Below are positions 20,269-30,406 of a stretch of 64,000 nt of DNA, piece after piece. Below the pieces are notes generated by a model. The model did no database searches. It saw nothing but the letters and a program-made list of their open reading frames with translations, and was not told where the DNA came from. The stretch is from Marinilabiliales bacterium (GTDB taxonomy: Bacteria; Bacteroidota; Bacteroidia; Bacteroidales; ML635J-15): NCBI GenBank assembly GCA_002869385.1, contig PKTB01000015.1:30796-94795 (forward strand), read 5' to 3'. The translations under genes were made by a program, and so were the position numbers. Every line of letters begins with the position of its first letter. Position 1 is the first letter of the stretch.

Positions 20269-22395
20269 ATGAACACAAAGCTAGTTTCAACATTAACCCT
20301 TTTAAGTTTTATAATCATGTTTAGTTCATGTAATCAACCCGCAGAAAATAAAGACGATTTAGCAAATAATCCATTATTACAAGAGTGGGAGACTCCATTT
20401 GGTGTGCCTCCATTTGATAAAATCAAGGATGAGCATTATGAACCGGCTTTTGAATTTGCAATGAGCGAACAAAAAGAGAATATTCAAAAAATTATTGATA
20501 ATTCAGATGCTCCTACTTTTGAAAACACAATTGTTGCCCTTGAATTTAGTGGACAAACCCTTGCAAAAGTAAGCAGTGTGTTTTATAATATGCTATCCTC
20601 AAACACATCTGACAGCTTGCAGGCAATTGCTCAACGCATTGCACCAAAAATGTCTAAGCATGGTGACGAAATATCAATGAATGCAGATCTTTTCAATAAA
20701 ATTGAAGCCGTTTACTTACAAAAAGATGATTTGAATTTAAACTCAGAGCAAATGATGATTCTCGAAGAAACTTACAAAGGTTTCGTTAATGGTGGGGCAA
20801 CATTAAACGATGAAGACAAAAAAAGAATGATGGAAATTAACGAAAAGCTATCATTATTATCTCTACAGTTTGGCGACAATTTACTTGCCGAAACAAACAG
20901 TTACAAGCTAGTTATAGATAATGAAGCTGATCTAAGTGGTTTACCTCAGTCACAAATTGATGCTGCTGCTATAACAGCAAAGGAAAACGGAATGGATGGG
21001 AAATGGGTATTTACATTACAAAACTCAAGCGTGTTGCCATTCCTACAGTATGCTGATAATCGCGAATTACGTAAAGAGATTCAAACAGCTTATGTTAATC
21101 GTTGTAATAATTACAATGAATATGACAACAAAGATATCCTACTAGAAATTGCAACATTAAGAATTGAGAAAGCACAACTTTTGGGATATAATACACATGC
21201 TGAAAGAATTCTTGAAGATAATATGGCCAAAGACCCGGAGAGTGTTTATAATCTATTAAATCAGCTTTGGGGCCCGGCATTGAAAAAAGCAAATGAAGAA
21301 GCTGCTATGTATCGAGCAATGATGAAAAAAGAAGGTATAAATGATGAACTTCAGGCATACGACTGGAGATATTATACAGAAAAAGTTCGTAAAGAAAAAT
21401 ATGATCTTGACGAAGAAATGTTAAAGCCATATTTTAAGCTTGAAAATGTAAGAAACGGAGTTTTTGATGTTGCAGGAAAGCTTTTCGGATTACAATTTGT
21501 TAAAAATGATGATATTACGGTTTATCATAAAGATGTAGAAGCATACGAAGTTCAGGATTTAGATGGAAATCATGTTGCTGTTCTTTATATGGATTATTTC
21601 CCAAGAGAAAGTAAGCGTGGCGGTGCATGGATGAGCGACTTCCGTGGACAATATGTTTATAATGGTGAAAAAGTAAGCCCGATTATTACAATCAATTGTA
21701 ACTTTACAAAACCAACAGAAACTCAACCATCATTGCTAACATTTGATGAAGCATCTACTCTATTTCATGAGTTTGGACATGGCTTACACGGTATGTTATC
21801 AGATTGTTTGTATCCTTCAACCAGCGGAACAAATGTTCCAAGAGATTTTGTTGAGTTACCGTCTCAATTAATGGAAAACTGGGCAGCAGAACACGATGTG
21901 TTAAAAATGTACGCTATACATTACGAAACAGGAGAACCAATTCCTGACGAATTACTTGACAAAATGAAAGCTGCTGGGACATTTAATCAAGGATTTGCTA
22001 CAACAGAATACTTAGCTGCTTCTTTTCTTGACTTATACTGGCACAATATGAGCGAAATGAATGAAACAGATGTTCTTGTTGCTTAAAAAACATATTTGGA
22101 AAAACTAGGCTTAATTCCTGAAATTGTCTCCAGATATCGCAGTACTTATTTTGCTCACATATTCTCAGGTGGATATTAAAGCGGATATTACTCTTATATT
22201 TGGAGCGAAGTTCTGGATTCCGATGTGTTTGGTGCTTTTAAAGAAAATGGACTTTTCGATGAAGAAACAGCTGCTTCTCTTAAAGAAAATATCTACTCAA
22301 ACGGACATAAAGATGATCCAATGACAATGTTTGTTAATTTCAGAGGTCGTGAACCTAAGATTGACGCATTGCTCGAAAAGAGAGGATTGAATTAA
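20269..22395 (+). pseudogene. dcp: M3 peptidase (dipeptidyl carboxypeptidase type), two in-frame TAA stops
   Basis: A 708-codon frame for a lipoprotein (lipobox MFSSC) with an M3 zinc-peptidase domain. The start region NTPFGVPPFDKIK-like (ETPFGVPPFDKIKDEHYEPA) and the active site STLFHEFGHGLHGML (HExxH) are clear. Stops occur at TAA 22084-22086 (DVLVA-stop-KTYLEK, where Glu is usual) and TAA 22177-22179 (SGGY-stop-SGYYSY, where Ser is usual). Beyond them the frame reads normally to PKIDALLEKRGLN. The truncated product would lose the conserved C-terminal SGYYSY substrate-binding region. Single-base changes GAA to TAA and TCA to TAA suffice. Confidence 0.88.
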
Positions 22396-22401
22396 AAAAA
22401 C

Positions 22402-22496
22402 AGAAGACAGGGAACAGAAATCAGATGTCAGAGGAAAGAAATTATAATCTGACTTCTGTCCTCTGACTTCTGACTTCAGACCTTTTCCTTCGGTCT
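22402..22496. repeat. Imperfect repeat/hairpin of CTGACTTCTG type
   Basis: Between the convergent M3 and TonB genes, CTGACTTCTG-like units are repeated on one side (22448-22480) and their complements (CAGATGTCAGAGG) on the other. This allows a long imperfect stem, and a T-rich tract borders it. It may act as a bidirectional terminator; such low-complexity units recur in Bacteroidota intergenic DNA. Confidence 0.45.
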
Positions 22497-22497
22497 T

Positions 22498-23934
22498 CTA
22501 TTCTAATTCAATATTTATTGGTAATATAAATGTAACGGGGACAGCCTTACCCTCTTGTTTTCCGGGAATCCAATTTGGCATAGATCGTACAACCCTTAAG
22601 GCTTCTTGGTCTAAGTATGGGTCTATACCTCTTGCAATTTTTACATTACTTACTTTGCCTGTTGATTCAATAATTAACTGTACGAAAATTTTCCCTCCAA
22701 TTTGACTCTCTTGAGCTTCAGGCAATCTGTAATTTTGAGAAATATAATTATACATTGCGGTATCACCACCCGGATATTGTGGTTTTTCTTCAACTAATGC
22801 AAATGCTAAAGGTTCATTAGTTAAACCTTCGTCTTCTTCAACAAATGCTAAATCTATCATAACTTCTTCTTCAACTGCGTCAAAAGCTTCAATATCATTT
22901 TCAACAATTGTCAACTCATAAGCAACAGTAACTGGAACTGCTTCTGAAGTACCCGGATCATTATCATTAGAGGCGTCAACTGTGCTTGTAGTAACACTTC
23001 GATCTGCGTTTGATGGCATATCCGGCTTTTCATTTAATTTCATTGCTACAGCAGATTCTTTTTTACTTTCACGACGGTTAAATTTCCAAAACCTATCTTT
23101 TGATTCACTAGTTGTATAAACTCTTGAAATAGTTTCTTCTTTTTGGTCTCCGGTTGCAATAATCCCACCTGTTGCGTTTTGTTTTGTATAAGTGTCATCT
23201 CCTGCTCCAAATACGGTTCCGTCAGCAACTGTAGTATTTTCAGTAGCTGAAACAGAATTATTTGAAACAAAGTTTTCCATTCTATCAGCATCCTCAGATT
23301 CTTCTACTTCAAAATATTTATCTGCTTCAGCATCAAGCATCTAACTTTCATCAATATCAAAAAATACCTGTTGATTTTCCTGAGCAGTTTCAGTTTCTAA
23401 CTCAAGTCTTTCATGACTTAATTTAAAAGTATCTGAAGAATTTGTTTCTCCTTTCTTATTTACATCAGCAATCATTGGTTCACTTTCTTTAGGAGACAAT
23501 GTTACATCCTCTTCATTCTCAATAATAACTCTTTGTTCCGAAGTTTCATCTATTTGGCTAATTTCTCCAACTGATTGTATTTTATTATTTTGTATGATAT
23601 TATCTAAAATAACGTATGCACCACTAATAGCAACTAAAATAAAAATAGCTGCAACTGCTCTAATAGCAGTAGGATTCATTACTAAAATTCTTTTTTTTGA
23701 TTTGGTTTTGGAATCAATTATTTTGTTTATGTCTTGAGATATTGCGAATATTTCCTCCGGATCTTCCATCATCAATAATCCGTCCAGCTGATCTGAGCAA
23801 ACATTACATTCTCGGAGGTGAACTTCAAGAATCTCATTTTCCTCATCTGACAATTTGTTGTTGAGATATTTCAACAAATGCTCCTCAGAGTATGATTCCG
23901 AACATTTTGATATGTTATGTTTTTCACTCATCAT
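22498..23934 (-). pseudogene. Anti-sigma/TonB fusion membrane protein, interrupted by TAG
   Basis: A single 478-codon frame. The N-terminus is a zinc-finger-type anti-sigma domain (His and Cys in LRECNVCSDQLDG, about 46-58). One membrane helix follows (IRAVAAIFILVAISGAYVIL, about 88-107), then a long acidic periplasmic linker, and a C-terminal TonB domain (GGKIFVQLIIESTGKVSNVK, then LPINIELE). TAG 23341-23343 splits it in the linker at codon 198. Its start overlaps the ECF sigma gene by 11 nt, so the pair is a sigma/anti-sigma module. The fusion could couple envelope signals or TonB-dependent transport to transcription; this is inference. Confidence 0.83.
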
Positions 23935-24505
23935 CTTTGCTCATAAGTATTTTCAAATTACGCTTTCCGTTTTGCAAGAATGATTTTACTTCTTTCATAG
24001 AGTATCCTGTTATTTCAGCTACTTCTACATATGATTTATTTTGCAAATAAAAAAGCACTATGCAATTCTTCTGTTCATCTTTAAGTTGATTAATACATAA
24101 TTCTAATTCCTTATAATTTTCTTCTTTGGTTACATAATCAGGATACAAAACTTTATCCTGTTCCATAAAATCGTTTTGATATTTTTTATAATTATCAATA
24201 AACTGCTCTTCATGCTTCTTGGATCTAAAGCTTAAAAGGCAGTGGTTTCGGGCAACTGTGTGTAACCAGGATTTGAAATTTTTTATATCATGCTGAAGTA
24301 ATTTATCAATTAATTCTTCAAAAATTTCGAGCGCTGCCTCTCTTGCTTTATCAGAATTTTTATGATATTTAAGGCATATCGCATATGTAAAACCTGTATA
24401 TCTTTTATAAAGCTCCCCAACGCATTCCTTATCCTGATGCAGTTTATAATGAGCTATCAACTCATCATCAGTCATTTTAGGAAAGCTTTTACGTTTTAGA
24501 AACAT
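23924..24505 (-). CDS. ECF-type RNA polymerase sigma factor
   Basis: 193 residues of the sigma-70 family, ECF group. Region 2 spans about 12-85 (LYKRYTGFTYAICLKYHKN, then FKSWLHTVARNHCL), and region 4 about 125-180 (INQLKDEQKNCIVLFYLQN, then YVEVAEITGYSMKEVKSFL helix-turn-helix). Its gene overlaps that of the anti-sigma/TonB protein, its probable membrane-bound partner. Target promoters are unknown. Confidence 0.88.
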   Translation of the reverse strand: MFLKRKSFPKMTDDELIAHYKLHQDKECVGELYKRYTGFTYAICLKYHKNSDKAREAALEIFEELIDKLLQHDIKNFKSWLHTVARNHCLLSFRSKKHEEQFIDNYKKYQNDFMEQDKVLYPDYVTKEENYKELELCINQLKDEQKNCIVLFYLQNKSYVEVAEITGYSMKEVKSFLQNGKRNLKILMSKDDE

Positions 24506-24707
24506 CTAACAGATTTTGTATTAATCAACTGTCAAAAGTAAATAAAATTGTATTAACTAAGGTGATATACTGTCTTAAAAAACAAGGATTTGATACTAGT
24601 TTTTATCGGGAATAGATTACTTGTGATAAAAATATGCTTAATTTAAGCCAAATAATAAATCATAAACACAGTTTTTTATTTATACATAATAAAATAAAAG
24701 GTTTAAC
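24506..24707. other. Intergenic DNA upstream of the ECF sigma gene
   Basis: The AT-rich first part of a 527 bp gene-free stretch (24506-25032). It should contain the sigma-factor promoter on the minus strand, but I see no clear box. The rest of the stretch holds the repeat and terminator listed next. Confidence 0.5.
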
Positions 24708-24930
24708 ACATCTATGTCAATCATGCCAATCTGTGGCTAAAGAATAAAGTCTCAGATTACACAGATAAGATGTTGCATTCGAACCATTAAACTGTATAAA
24801 ACATCTGTGTTAATCATTTTAATCTGTTGCAATAATAACTAGCCACTGATTTTCTCTGATTACGCAGATAGGATGTTACACTTGAACCATTTTTTTGTAT
24901 AAAACATCTGAGCTAATCATGTTAATGTGT
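24708..24930. repeat. Degenerate tandem repeat, about 93-103 bp unit
   Basis: ACATCTRTGT-TAATCAT-type blocks start at 24708, 24801 and 24904. Between them a second block, CAGATTACACAGATAAGATGTTGCA (about 24753) and its relative at about 24857, repeats with AACCATT-TGTATAAA. Copies differ at many sites. Bacteroidota genomes often carry such intergenic AATCTGTG/CACAGATTA units; no gene is associated. Confidence 0.6.
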
Positions 24931-24941
24931 TAAAAAAACAA

Positions 24942-24972
24942 AAACTGCGCTACCATAATGGCAACGCAGTTT
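24942..24972 (-). terminator. Rho-independent terminator of the SH3-like protein gene
   Basis: AAACTGCG (24942-24949) pairs with CGCAGTTT (24965-24972). On the minus strand the hairpin is followed by a T-rich run (TTTTTGTTTTTTT). It lies 60 bp after the 25033 gene's stop. Confidence 0.75.
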
Positions 24973-25032
24973 AATACTCTCCTTTTCGTGGTTGATTAGA
25001 CTCGACTTGCTAGTTTTAACTCGAGCTAATTT

Positions 25033-26607
25033 TTATTGGTGCGATAAATTAGAAGGTGCACACCATGTATCTCCTAAGCGTGGATCATTAAACTTAACCA
25101 AGTATTTGTGACTTGCATATTTAATAATCTTTCCTTTTTTATCTCCTTGTGTTGTTTTTACGATTACTTTATCTCCAACTTTAAAAGTTTCAGAACTACT
25201 TGAAGAGGAGGAGGATGATGAATTGTTTTCATCTGAATTGTTGCTAGAACTGCTACTCTCTCCAATGTTTTTACCAACATGCCCTGGTTTTATGTTCACT
25301 TCATCAACCCAATATTTCTTACCAGGCTTATCATTAACCAACATAATTTGATACCTATTTCGAGATGGATCTGCCATATCAACAGTTCCATTATATTCTC
25401 CATTTGAGAATACTCCAGTAACTTTATCGCCAGCTTTATATACATTTCGTTCACGATAAGTAAGGTCTGGTTCTCCTTGACAATTTGCATCATTATCTCT
25501 TAGCCCTGCATATTCATCCTCACGAGGTGCAGCAAATTCAATTTCAGTTAATTTCCATCCATCTTCTTGCTTTTCACCATACATAGTTAACATTCTACTG
25601 TTTTTGCGATCATAGAACCTAATCTTATGATCTTTTTCTTCGGCAATCGAAGGGTATTGGCAATGCGCAATTCTGTATCCTTCAATATTGTCAAGAATTT
25701 TATTTACCCATTCTTTAGCATCTTTTGTCATTAGAGAGCTACTACACTTTACAAAGCATTTTTCAGGATCTGCTACTGCATAGAAGTATGCTAGGATTTC
25801 ATTATTATCTTTGGTCATAATAATATCATGAGTATAGTAAAAAAGTTGCTTTCCTGATTGAAATGTAGGTACTTCTATTTTAGGTAGTGATGCCAAAATA
25901 TTAGCTGCTTTATTTTCCTCGTCAATTTCCCAAAGAGTTTTCATTGCTTCAATTTCTTCGCTCGTATATTCTTTAATTTCAAAAGAGTTCTTGTCTACTT
26001 TATCTTTTAGATATGAGCTGTTAAAGCTTTTCCATGGCTCTTTATATCCATCAGAATATAATCTCACTCTATAATATCTCTCGCCAGTAGCTAACTCTGT
26101 GTAGCCCTGTTTTTCTGAGTAGGTTACTTTAGTATTGAACGACACAGAGTTTAGTTTATGCCAAACAAAATCAGGATCATCGGTAAGCTCAATATCTGAA
26201 AGTTCGCCCACGATATCTACATAATGATTATTCTTAACATATCCCTCAATATCCGTATTAAGTAATGCAACTACTTCATCCCAATCCGGATCAGGAACAC
26301 CCTCATAATAACTATCACCTATAAGATATTGATCAAACTGATTGTTTTCATACCTAATTACTCCACTATAAACATAAGTAATTCCTGGATAATCGGTGTT
26401 TGACTTAGATTTGTAGCTTTGATAAAAATAATTGTGCCATGCTCCATCATCATATTCCTTTCTTATTTCTCCATTTCCAATAAATTCTACACTTGTAATT
26501 GAACTGTCATCTCCTTTAATTTTTGCAGTCATTGTACCTTGAGAAGGTTGTGCAAATGTTAAAATGCTAACTGCAATTGCTGTTGTTAATAATAATAACT
26601 TTTTCAT
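25033..26607 (-). CDS. Secreted protein with two SH3/Tudor-like C-terminal modules
   Basis: 524 residues that I do not recognise as a named family. A signal peptide (about 1-19, ending Phe-Ala-Gln) precedes about 340 residues of unknown fold rich in Tyr, Asp and Lys. Then comes a small barrel-like module (YKAGDKVTGVFSNGEYNG, YQIMLVNDKPGKKYWVDE), a Ser/Asn-rich linker (about 450-472) and a second module (FKVGDKVIVKTTQGDKKG, HKYLVKFNDPRLGDTW). The two modules share the xxGDKV...G...Y.V.F pattern of Tudor/agenet or SH3-like folds. It is probably exported to periplasm or outside. There is no T9SS domain. The frame is intact and a terminator follows. Confidence 0.7.
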   Translation of the reverse strand: MKKLLLLTTAIAVSILTFAQPSQGTMTAKIKGDDSSITSVEFIGNGEIRKEYDDGAWHNYFYQSYKSKSNTDYPGITYVYSGVIRYENNQFDQYLIGDSYYEGVPDPDWDEVVALLNTDIEGYVKNNHYVDIVGELSDIELTDDPDFVWHKLNSVSFNTKVTYSEKQGYTELATGERYYRVRLYSDGYKEPWKSFNSSYLKDKVDKNSFEIKEYTSEEIEAMKTLWEIDEENKAANILASLPKIEVPTFQSGKQLFYYTHDIIMTKDNNEILAYFYAVADPEKCFVKCSSSLMTKDAKEWVNKILDNIEGYRIAHCQYPSIAEEKDHKIRFYDRKNSRMLTMYGEKQEDGWKLTEIEFAAPREDEYAGLRDNDANCQGEPDLTYRERNVYKAGDKVTGVFSNGEYNGTVDMADPSRNRYQIMLVNDKPGKKYWVDEVNIKPGHVGKNIGESSSSSNNSDENNSSSSSSSSSSETFKVGDKVIVKTTQGDKKGKIIKYASHKYLVKFNDPRLGDTWCAPSNLSHQ

Positions 26608-26998
26608 AGCTTTTAATTTTATATTAGTTTTTAAGTTTTTCAGTATTGTATATTACAAATATCAGACACTTGTGCCAAAAAAACAATAGGCTGTTGACTA
26701 AATTCAGCAAAAGACATGTATAAATTCATTTTAAAGCCATATGTAGCAAGGCGTGTATCAAAAACACAAAAGTATTTTTTTGCGTTTTTGCAATAAATAA
26801 TCTATACTTTACATGTCATTATTTGATAAAAAATAGGATATCTCTTTTCTTATAACATTGTTTAAAGAGCAAATAGCTCTACATTTTAGATTTAAAGAAT
26901 AGCTTGCTTCTCGGTTTGTAATGTGAAAAATAGCCTGTTGGAATTTAAACAAAAGCAATAAAACAAATTATTATACTCATTTGTTAGTATTAATAATT
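26608..26998. other. 391 bp intergenic region
   Basis: Divergent genes flank it, so it should hold both promoters. AATAGGCTGTTG (26686-26697) and AATAGCCTGTTG (26929-26940) form an imperfect direct repeat bracketing about 240 bp. A small hairpin AGAGCAAATAGCTCT lies near 26865. No convincing open frame. Confidence 0.45.
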
Positions 26999-28447
26999 AT
27001 GAGCACAAATAAAGGAGAAAAAATATTGCAATTAGAAAATACTTATGCGAAATTACCCGCAGTTTTTTATAGTCTTCAAAAACCCGTGCCTGTTTCAAAG
27101 CCGAACTTGGTTCTTTTCAATAAAAGTTTAGCAAAAGATTTGGGTCTTGAGTTTTTAAATCAGCAAAGAGATTTAATTAGTAATTATCTTTCCGGGAATG
27201 AAATCCCAGATGGATCTAAACCATTAGCTCAGGCATATGCGGGACATCAATTTGGTCATTTTACTATGCTAGGTGATGGAAGAGCCATATTATTGGGAGA
27301 ACAAATTGACCCAAATGGTAAAAGATTTGATATTAAGTTAAAGGGATCGGGTCAAACACCTTACTCACGACGAGGAGATGGAAGGGCAAGTCTTTACTCC
27401 ATGCTAAGAGAGTATCTTATAAGTGAATCTATGCATCATTTAGGAATACCCACCACCAGAAGTCTGGCAGTAGTTTCAACGGGCGAAAAAGTTTTTCGTG
27501 AGCAAGTACACAATGGGGCAATACTTACTCGTATAGCAGCAAGTCATATAAGAGTTGGAACTTTTGAATATGTTAGTAATTTTTGCACAAAAGAAGATTT
27601 GCAGATTCTAACTAAGTATACTATCAAAAGGCATTATCCTGAATTATCAGATAAAGAAAATCCTGCTCTTGAACTACTTAAAGTGGTAATGCAAAAGCAA
27701 ATTGACTTAATAGTAAACTGGATGCGTGTTGTGTTTATCCATGGAGTTATGAATACTGACAATATGAGCATTGCTAGCGAAACAATAGACTATGGTCCTT
27801 GTGCTTTAATGAATTCTTATAATCTCAATACTGTTTTTAGTTCAATTGACACATACGGCAGGTATGCTTATGGAAACCAACCAAATATTGCTCAATGGAA
27901 TTTAACAGCATTTGCCAATTCTCTTTTGCCAATAATAGCAGAAAACCAGAATGAAGCTATAGAGCTAGCCAAAGACGTTTTAAAAGATTTTCAGCATATA
28001 TTTAAAGAAAAATGGTATAAAATGATGTTTGACAAGCTTGGTATTTTTCGTCCAACAGAAAAAGATGAAGACCTAGTTAATGATTTACTATCCTTAATGA
28101 AAACCAACAAAAGTGATTATACTCAAGTTTTCCTTGCGTTGCAACATAATAAGAAGCTAGATAACCCATTGTTTAATAAACAGGAATTCAATCATTGGAT
28201 ACAAAAGTGGAATAGTCCTCACCATGCTCCGGACTTTGAACTAATGAAAAGGTCAAACCCAAAAATAATTCCTCGCAACCATTGGGTAGAAGATGCCTTA
28301 GAAGCGGCAGTTGAAGGAAATATGATTCCATTTAATCAATTATTTTCCAAACTCTCCGAGCCTTATGGTAATCATCCGGATGAGTTTGTTTTTGAGGAAA
28401 TACCTAAAGAATTCGATGTAAATTATCAAACTTTTTGTGGGACATAG
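26999..28447 (+). CDS. selO: Protein adenylyltransferase SelO (YdiU family)
   Basis: 482 residues of the SelO pseudokinase family, which transfers AMP from ATP to protein Ser/Thr/Tyr residues and is linked to redox stress. The glycine-rich start AYAGHQFGHFTMLGDGRA and the segment LKGSGQTPYSRRGDGRA are canonical. The metal-binding motif is HGVMNTDNMSIASETIDYGP (about 252-271). The C-terminus ends in YQTFCGT as usual; bacterial SelO often ends with Cys near the tail, as here. The ATG at 26999 gives the expected start. It converges with the TPR/AraC gene. Confidence 0.95.
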   Translation: MSTNKGEKILQLENTYAKLPAVFYSLQKPVPVSKPNLVLFNKSLAKDLGLEFLNQQRDLISNYLSGNEIPDGSKPLAQAYAGHQFGHFTMLGDGRAILLGEQIDPNGKRFDIKLKGSGQTPYSRRGDGRASLYSMLREYLISESMHHLGIPTTRSLAVVSTGEKVFREQVHNGAILTRIAASHIRVGTFEYVSNFCTKEDLQILTKYTIKRHYPELSDKENPALELLKVVMQKQIDLIVNWMRVVFIHGVMNTDNMSIASETIDYGPCALMNSYNLNTVFSSIDTYGRYAYGNQPNIAQWNLTAFANSLLPIIAENQNEAIELAKDVLKDFQHIFKEKWYKMMFDKLGIFRPTEKDEDLVNDLLSLMKTNKSDYTQVFLALQHNKKLDNPLFNKQEFNHWIQKWNSPHHAPDFELMKRSNPKIIPRNHWVEDALEAAVEGNMIPFNQLFSKLSEPYGNHPDEFVFEEIPKEFDVNYQTFCGT

Positions 28448-28462
28448 AAAATCTTATAAAAA

Positions 28463-30289
28463 CTACACCTTACCTGAATTATTTCTGAAAAATGAAGGTG
28501 TTACACCAGTAATTTTTTTAAATGCTGAGTTAAAAGTTGCTTTTGAGTGAAACCCAACGGTTTCTCCAATACCTTCTATAGTATAATTCGTATATTCATC
28601 TGTTAATAAAAGTTTACGAGCCTCTTTAACTCTATATTCGTTTATAAAATTATTAAAGTTTGTATTGAAATAATCATTTATCAGTTGTGACAAATAGTTT
28701 CGATTTGTTTTTAATTCTATAGCAATATCATTAATCGTTAGTTGTTTTTTCATAAAGAACTTGTCCTTATTCATTAGGTCCATTAGCATCTCAAGAAACT
28801 CTTTTTTCTGTTTGTCAGACAATATTGTGTTATGCGAATCTGTAACAGAATTTGTTATAATTCCTTGCTTTTCATTTTCAATATCAGACTTTGCAATTAA
28901 AACATTTTGTTTTACAAGCTTTAAGTATGTTCTATGTTTTTGAACGTAAAGCACAACCAAGACAATAATAAAAACAACACTAAGAATCAGAGTGATTGAA
29001 GTATTGCGGATTCGTTTTTCTTTGTGCTCAATTTCTAAAGCTTGAACTTTGTTCTTTTGCTCATATATCACTATCTGAGCTTGGGCTTTTTCGTATTCGT
29101 ATTTAGACTGAAGTTCTGCAAGTTTGTTATTAACTTCAATATTGAATATTGAGTCCTGAAGCTTAAAGTATTTACGATAATAAATATTTGCATCTTTAAA
29201 ATTACCAAGACCGGAGTAAGAATTAGCTAAGATTATATACCCATCAGCAAGATATTTTACAGGCTGATCTATATTATCAATTGAAAAAGCTTCTTGAATT
29301 AAACTGACAGCTTCTGCATATTGCCCCTTGTCTGAATAAATCTTACTTAGATTTAGCTTACATACAAAAATGCCTCTAAAATAATGTTCTGATTCAAAAA
29401 TATTAAGTGCCTCCCTATATAAAACTTCAGAAGTGTCAGAAGAAAATCTCTCGTCCAGTAATATGGCTTTATTCAAGATGCTTGTCCCTATTCCAATTTT
29501 ATCTTCTATTTTATAATTAATTTTTAGAGCCTTATCGTAATATGCTAAAGCTATTTCGATACTGTCAAGCTTATTGTAAACTAGGCCAATATTGTTATAA
29601 ACATACGCAATTCCAGCTTGGTCATTCGATGATTCATAGATATCTAAAGCTTTCTCAAAATATTCCAAAGCCTTAAATTGATTATTATGCTCCCAGTATA
29701 TTGTGCCAATATTTAGACTAACATTAGCAACACCTTCTTTGTTATTATTCAATTCATGCAGTTGCAATACTAACTGAAATTCTTCAACAGCATCGATATA
29801 CTTGCCCTGCGACTTATAAATCAAAGCCAGATTATTATATACTTTGGATAATAAATCGGTTCTATCAGAATTTTTTAAACACTCCGAAGCTTTTTTGTAT
29901 GTCTCGATAGCATCAGAGTAATGACCGTAAAAATATTGTGTTGCTCCTATGTTAATATAACATCTGGCTGCAGTAATCGAGTCTTTAACTTTAAGGTAAT
30001 AAGGTGCAGCTTTTGCGTAAAACACAGCAGATGAATCATAAAGCTGATATGTATCTAAAACTTGAGCTTTAGAGAAATAAACTTCTGCAAGAATTTCTGA
30101 ATTATTTTGTTCAACTGCAATGTGTTCAGCTTTTGATAGGTTGTCAATAGCACTATCAAAGCTAATTTCTTTTAATTCCATTGCTTTGGTAATATAAGTC
30201 TGGGCTTTCTCAATATCGGCGGTTTGAGTTTGTCCAAAAACAGTTACAGCTGAAAATATAAGTAGTAGTAAAGCAAATTCTTTTGACAT
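28463..30289 (-). CDS. TPR-membrane-AraC-type helix-turn-helix regulator
   Basis: 608 residues: a signal peptide (about 1-19, ending Val-Phe-Gly-Gln), about eight tetratricopeptide repeats (about 20-370, for example YNNIGLVYNKLDSIEIALAYY), a coiled coil (about 375-425), one membrane helix (about 425-445) and a C-terminal AraC-type DNA-binding domain (NRNYLSQLINDYFNTNFNNF, then FHSKATFNSAFKKITGVTPS). The layout implies a sensor with periplasmic TPRs and a cytoplasmic regulator in one chain, as in Bacteroidota hybrid regulators that lack a kinase. Ligand and targets are unknown. Confidence 0.88.
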   Translation of the reverse strand: MSKEFALLLLIFSAVTVFGQTQTADIEKAQTYITKAMELKEISFDSAIDNLSKAEHIAVEQNNSEILAEVYFSKAQVLDTYQLYDSSAVFYAKAAPYYLKVKDSITAARCYINIGATQYFYGHYSDAIETYKKASECLKNSDRTDLLSKVYNNLALIYKSQGKYIDAVEEFQLVLQLHELNNNKEGVANVSLNIGTIYWEHNNQFKALEYFEKALDIYESSNDQAGIAYVYNNIGLVYNKLDSIEIALAYYDKALKINYKIEDKIGIGTSILNKAILLDERFSSDTSEVLYREALNIFESEHYFRGIFVCKLNLSKIYSDKGQYAEAVSLIQEAFSIDNIDQPVKYLADGYIILANSYSGLGNFKDANIYYRKYFKLQDSIFNIEVNNKLAELQSKYEYEKAQAQIVIYEQKNKVQALEIEHKEKRIRNTSITLILSVVFIIVLVVLYVQKHRTYLKLVKQNVLIAKSDIENEKQGIITNSVTDSHNTILSDKQKKEFLEMLMDLMNKDKFFMKKQLTINDIAIELKTNRNYLSQLINDYFNTNFNNFINEYRVKEARKLLLTDEYTNYTIEGIGETVGFHSKATFNSAFKKITGVTPSFFRNNSGKV

Positions 30290-30296
30290 CTCACGA

Positions 30297-30304
30297 CAAA
30301 TTTA
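30297..30304 (-). promoter_or_regulatory. Possible -7 box for the TPR/AraC gene
   Basis: The minus strand reads TAAATTTG, an exact TAnnTTTG match, just upstream of the gene's ATG. There is no clear TTTG at the right distance, and the box lies so close that the mRNA leader would be very short, so it may be chance. Confidence 0.25.
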
Positions 30305-30406
30305 ACAGTAAAAATATGACATTTTTTTTATTGAATAGAACAATCCAATAATAAATAAATATATATATCAATTTTTTCCTTATTTTTATTGCCTAAACTA
30401 TTTACT

